Source: DALYDK01 sp964415715 (GTDB lineage Bacteria; Patescibacteriota; Saccharimonadia; Saccharimonadales; CAIOMD01). From it: a stretch of DNA of 12,664 nt. The stretch covers positions 1 to 12,664 of the forward strand of contig CAYQBK010000028.1 of NCBI GenBank assembly GCA_964415715.1, read 5' to 3'. Positions 12,391 to 12,664 of the stretch are shown here, piece after piece. Both the position numbers and the translations under genes were made by a program. Positions within the stretch are counted from its first letter, which is position 1. Each line of letters begins with the position of its first letter. The notes beneath the pieces were generated by a model. It did no database searches, was not told the DNA's origin, and worked only from the letters and a program-made list of their open reading frames with translations.

Positions 12391-12664
12391 ATGAAAAATT
12401 TCCTTATAAACTGTTTAGGATACATAAAAAGCAACTGGAAAACAGTTGTATTTGTATTTGTAGTTTTTTGTATATGTATATTAAGCTTTGGCTATCAGCC
12501 CGAAGTTATCAAAAATCATGCCAATCCACTCGAAATTGTTAGTATTGACAAAATATCCAATGCTGATAACCCATGGTACCGAGCAGTAAATGCTCCATAT
12601 TATTTAGTAGCTCGAACAATCAATCTATTTATTGACAACCCATTGGTTGCAGGTAGGGCTACTA
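12391..12664 (+). CDS. Membrane protein, probably GT39/PMT-like glycosyltransferase, N-terminal fragment
   Basis: The frame is open from ATG 12391 to the window end, 91 codons, and continues outside. The product starts MKNFLINCLGYIKSNWKT, followed by one hydrophobic segment at about residues 18-34, then an extracytoplasmic-looking stretch with APYYLVARTINLFIDNPLVAGRAT near the end. A first membrane helix followed by a loop with P-x-YY and a helix ending in R-A-T is how PMT/ArnT-type (GT39, GT-C fold) lipid-dependent glycosyltransferases begin, but the diagnostic acidic residues are not clear in this piece. CAGGTAA before the start may be a weak ribosome binding site. A GT-C enzyme would fit the glycosyltransferase at 1333-2850 as surface-glycan machinery; this is inference. 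Confidence 0.5.
   Translation, partial: MKNFLINCLGYIKSNWKTVVFVFVVFCICILSFGYQPEVIKNHANPLEIVSIDKISNADNPWYRAVNAPYYLVARTINLFIDNPLVAGRAT

Overview
The window is AT-rich bacterial chromosome carrying core genes of translation and replication: secE-nusG, rplK (L11), rplA (L1), rplJ-rplL (L10, L7/L12), dnaX and dnaB. Several traits point to Patescibacteria (CPR), most likely Candidatus Saccharibacteria. These are ribosomal genes split into small separately promoted units, a compact dnaX without the zinc module, an uncharacterised two-repeat protein of a kind I recall from CPR genomes, and an orphan soluble histidine kinase. TGA is used as a normal stop (first partial gene, secE), which argues against the UGA-glycine code of Gracilibacteria/Absconditabacteria. 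The lineage call is inference; no database was searched.

Layout. 1-144: 3' end of a YgjP-like (DUF45) metalloprotein. 179-1294: PAS histidine kinase. 1333-2850 on the minus strand: membrane GT2 glycosyltransferase, convergent with the kinase. 2851-2965: divergent promoter region with a hairpin-plus-T-tract at the very start of the secE transcript. 2966-3927: secE-nusG with a 4-bp overlap. 4035-4463: rplK. 4512-5564: an L1-binding mRNA element followed by rplA, which has a roughly 110-residue N-terminal extension, then a terminator. 5670-5813: one-helix small protein. 5908-7395: a 495-residue protein that looks like a decayed thymidylate kinase joined to a decayed ThyX. 7405-8538: L10 leader with attenuator, rplJ, rplL. 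8702-9211: protein of unknown function with an internal duplication. 9358-12289: dnaX-dnaB. 12391-end: start of a membrane protein, probably GT39/PMT-like.

How the genes work together. SecE (translocon), NusG (transcription-translation linkage) and the L11/L1/L10/L12 stalk proteins are growth-rate genes. Each ribosomal unit appears to control itself: L1 through a 23S-like site overlapping its translation start region, L10 through a leader RNA feeding a terminator. DnaX (clamp loader) and DnaB (replicative helicase) form a replication operon. A run of eight C lies exactly where a short gamma-type DnaX would end, and slippage by one base either way meets a stop at once.

The most unusual items are the candidate slippage site in dnaX, the putative dead Tmk-ThyX fusion between the two ribosomal stalk units, the intact L10 and L1 autoregulatory RNAs, and the internal repeat in the 8702-9211 protein. 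No tRNA, rRNA, IS element or CRISPR array was seen.
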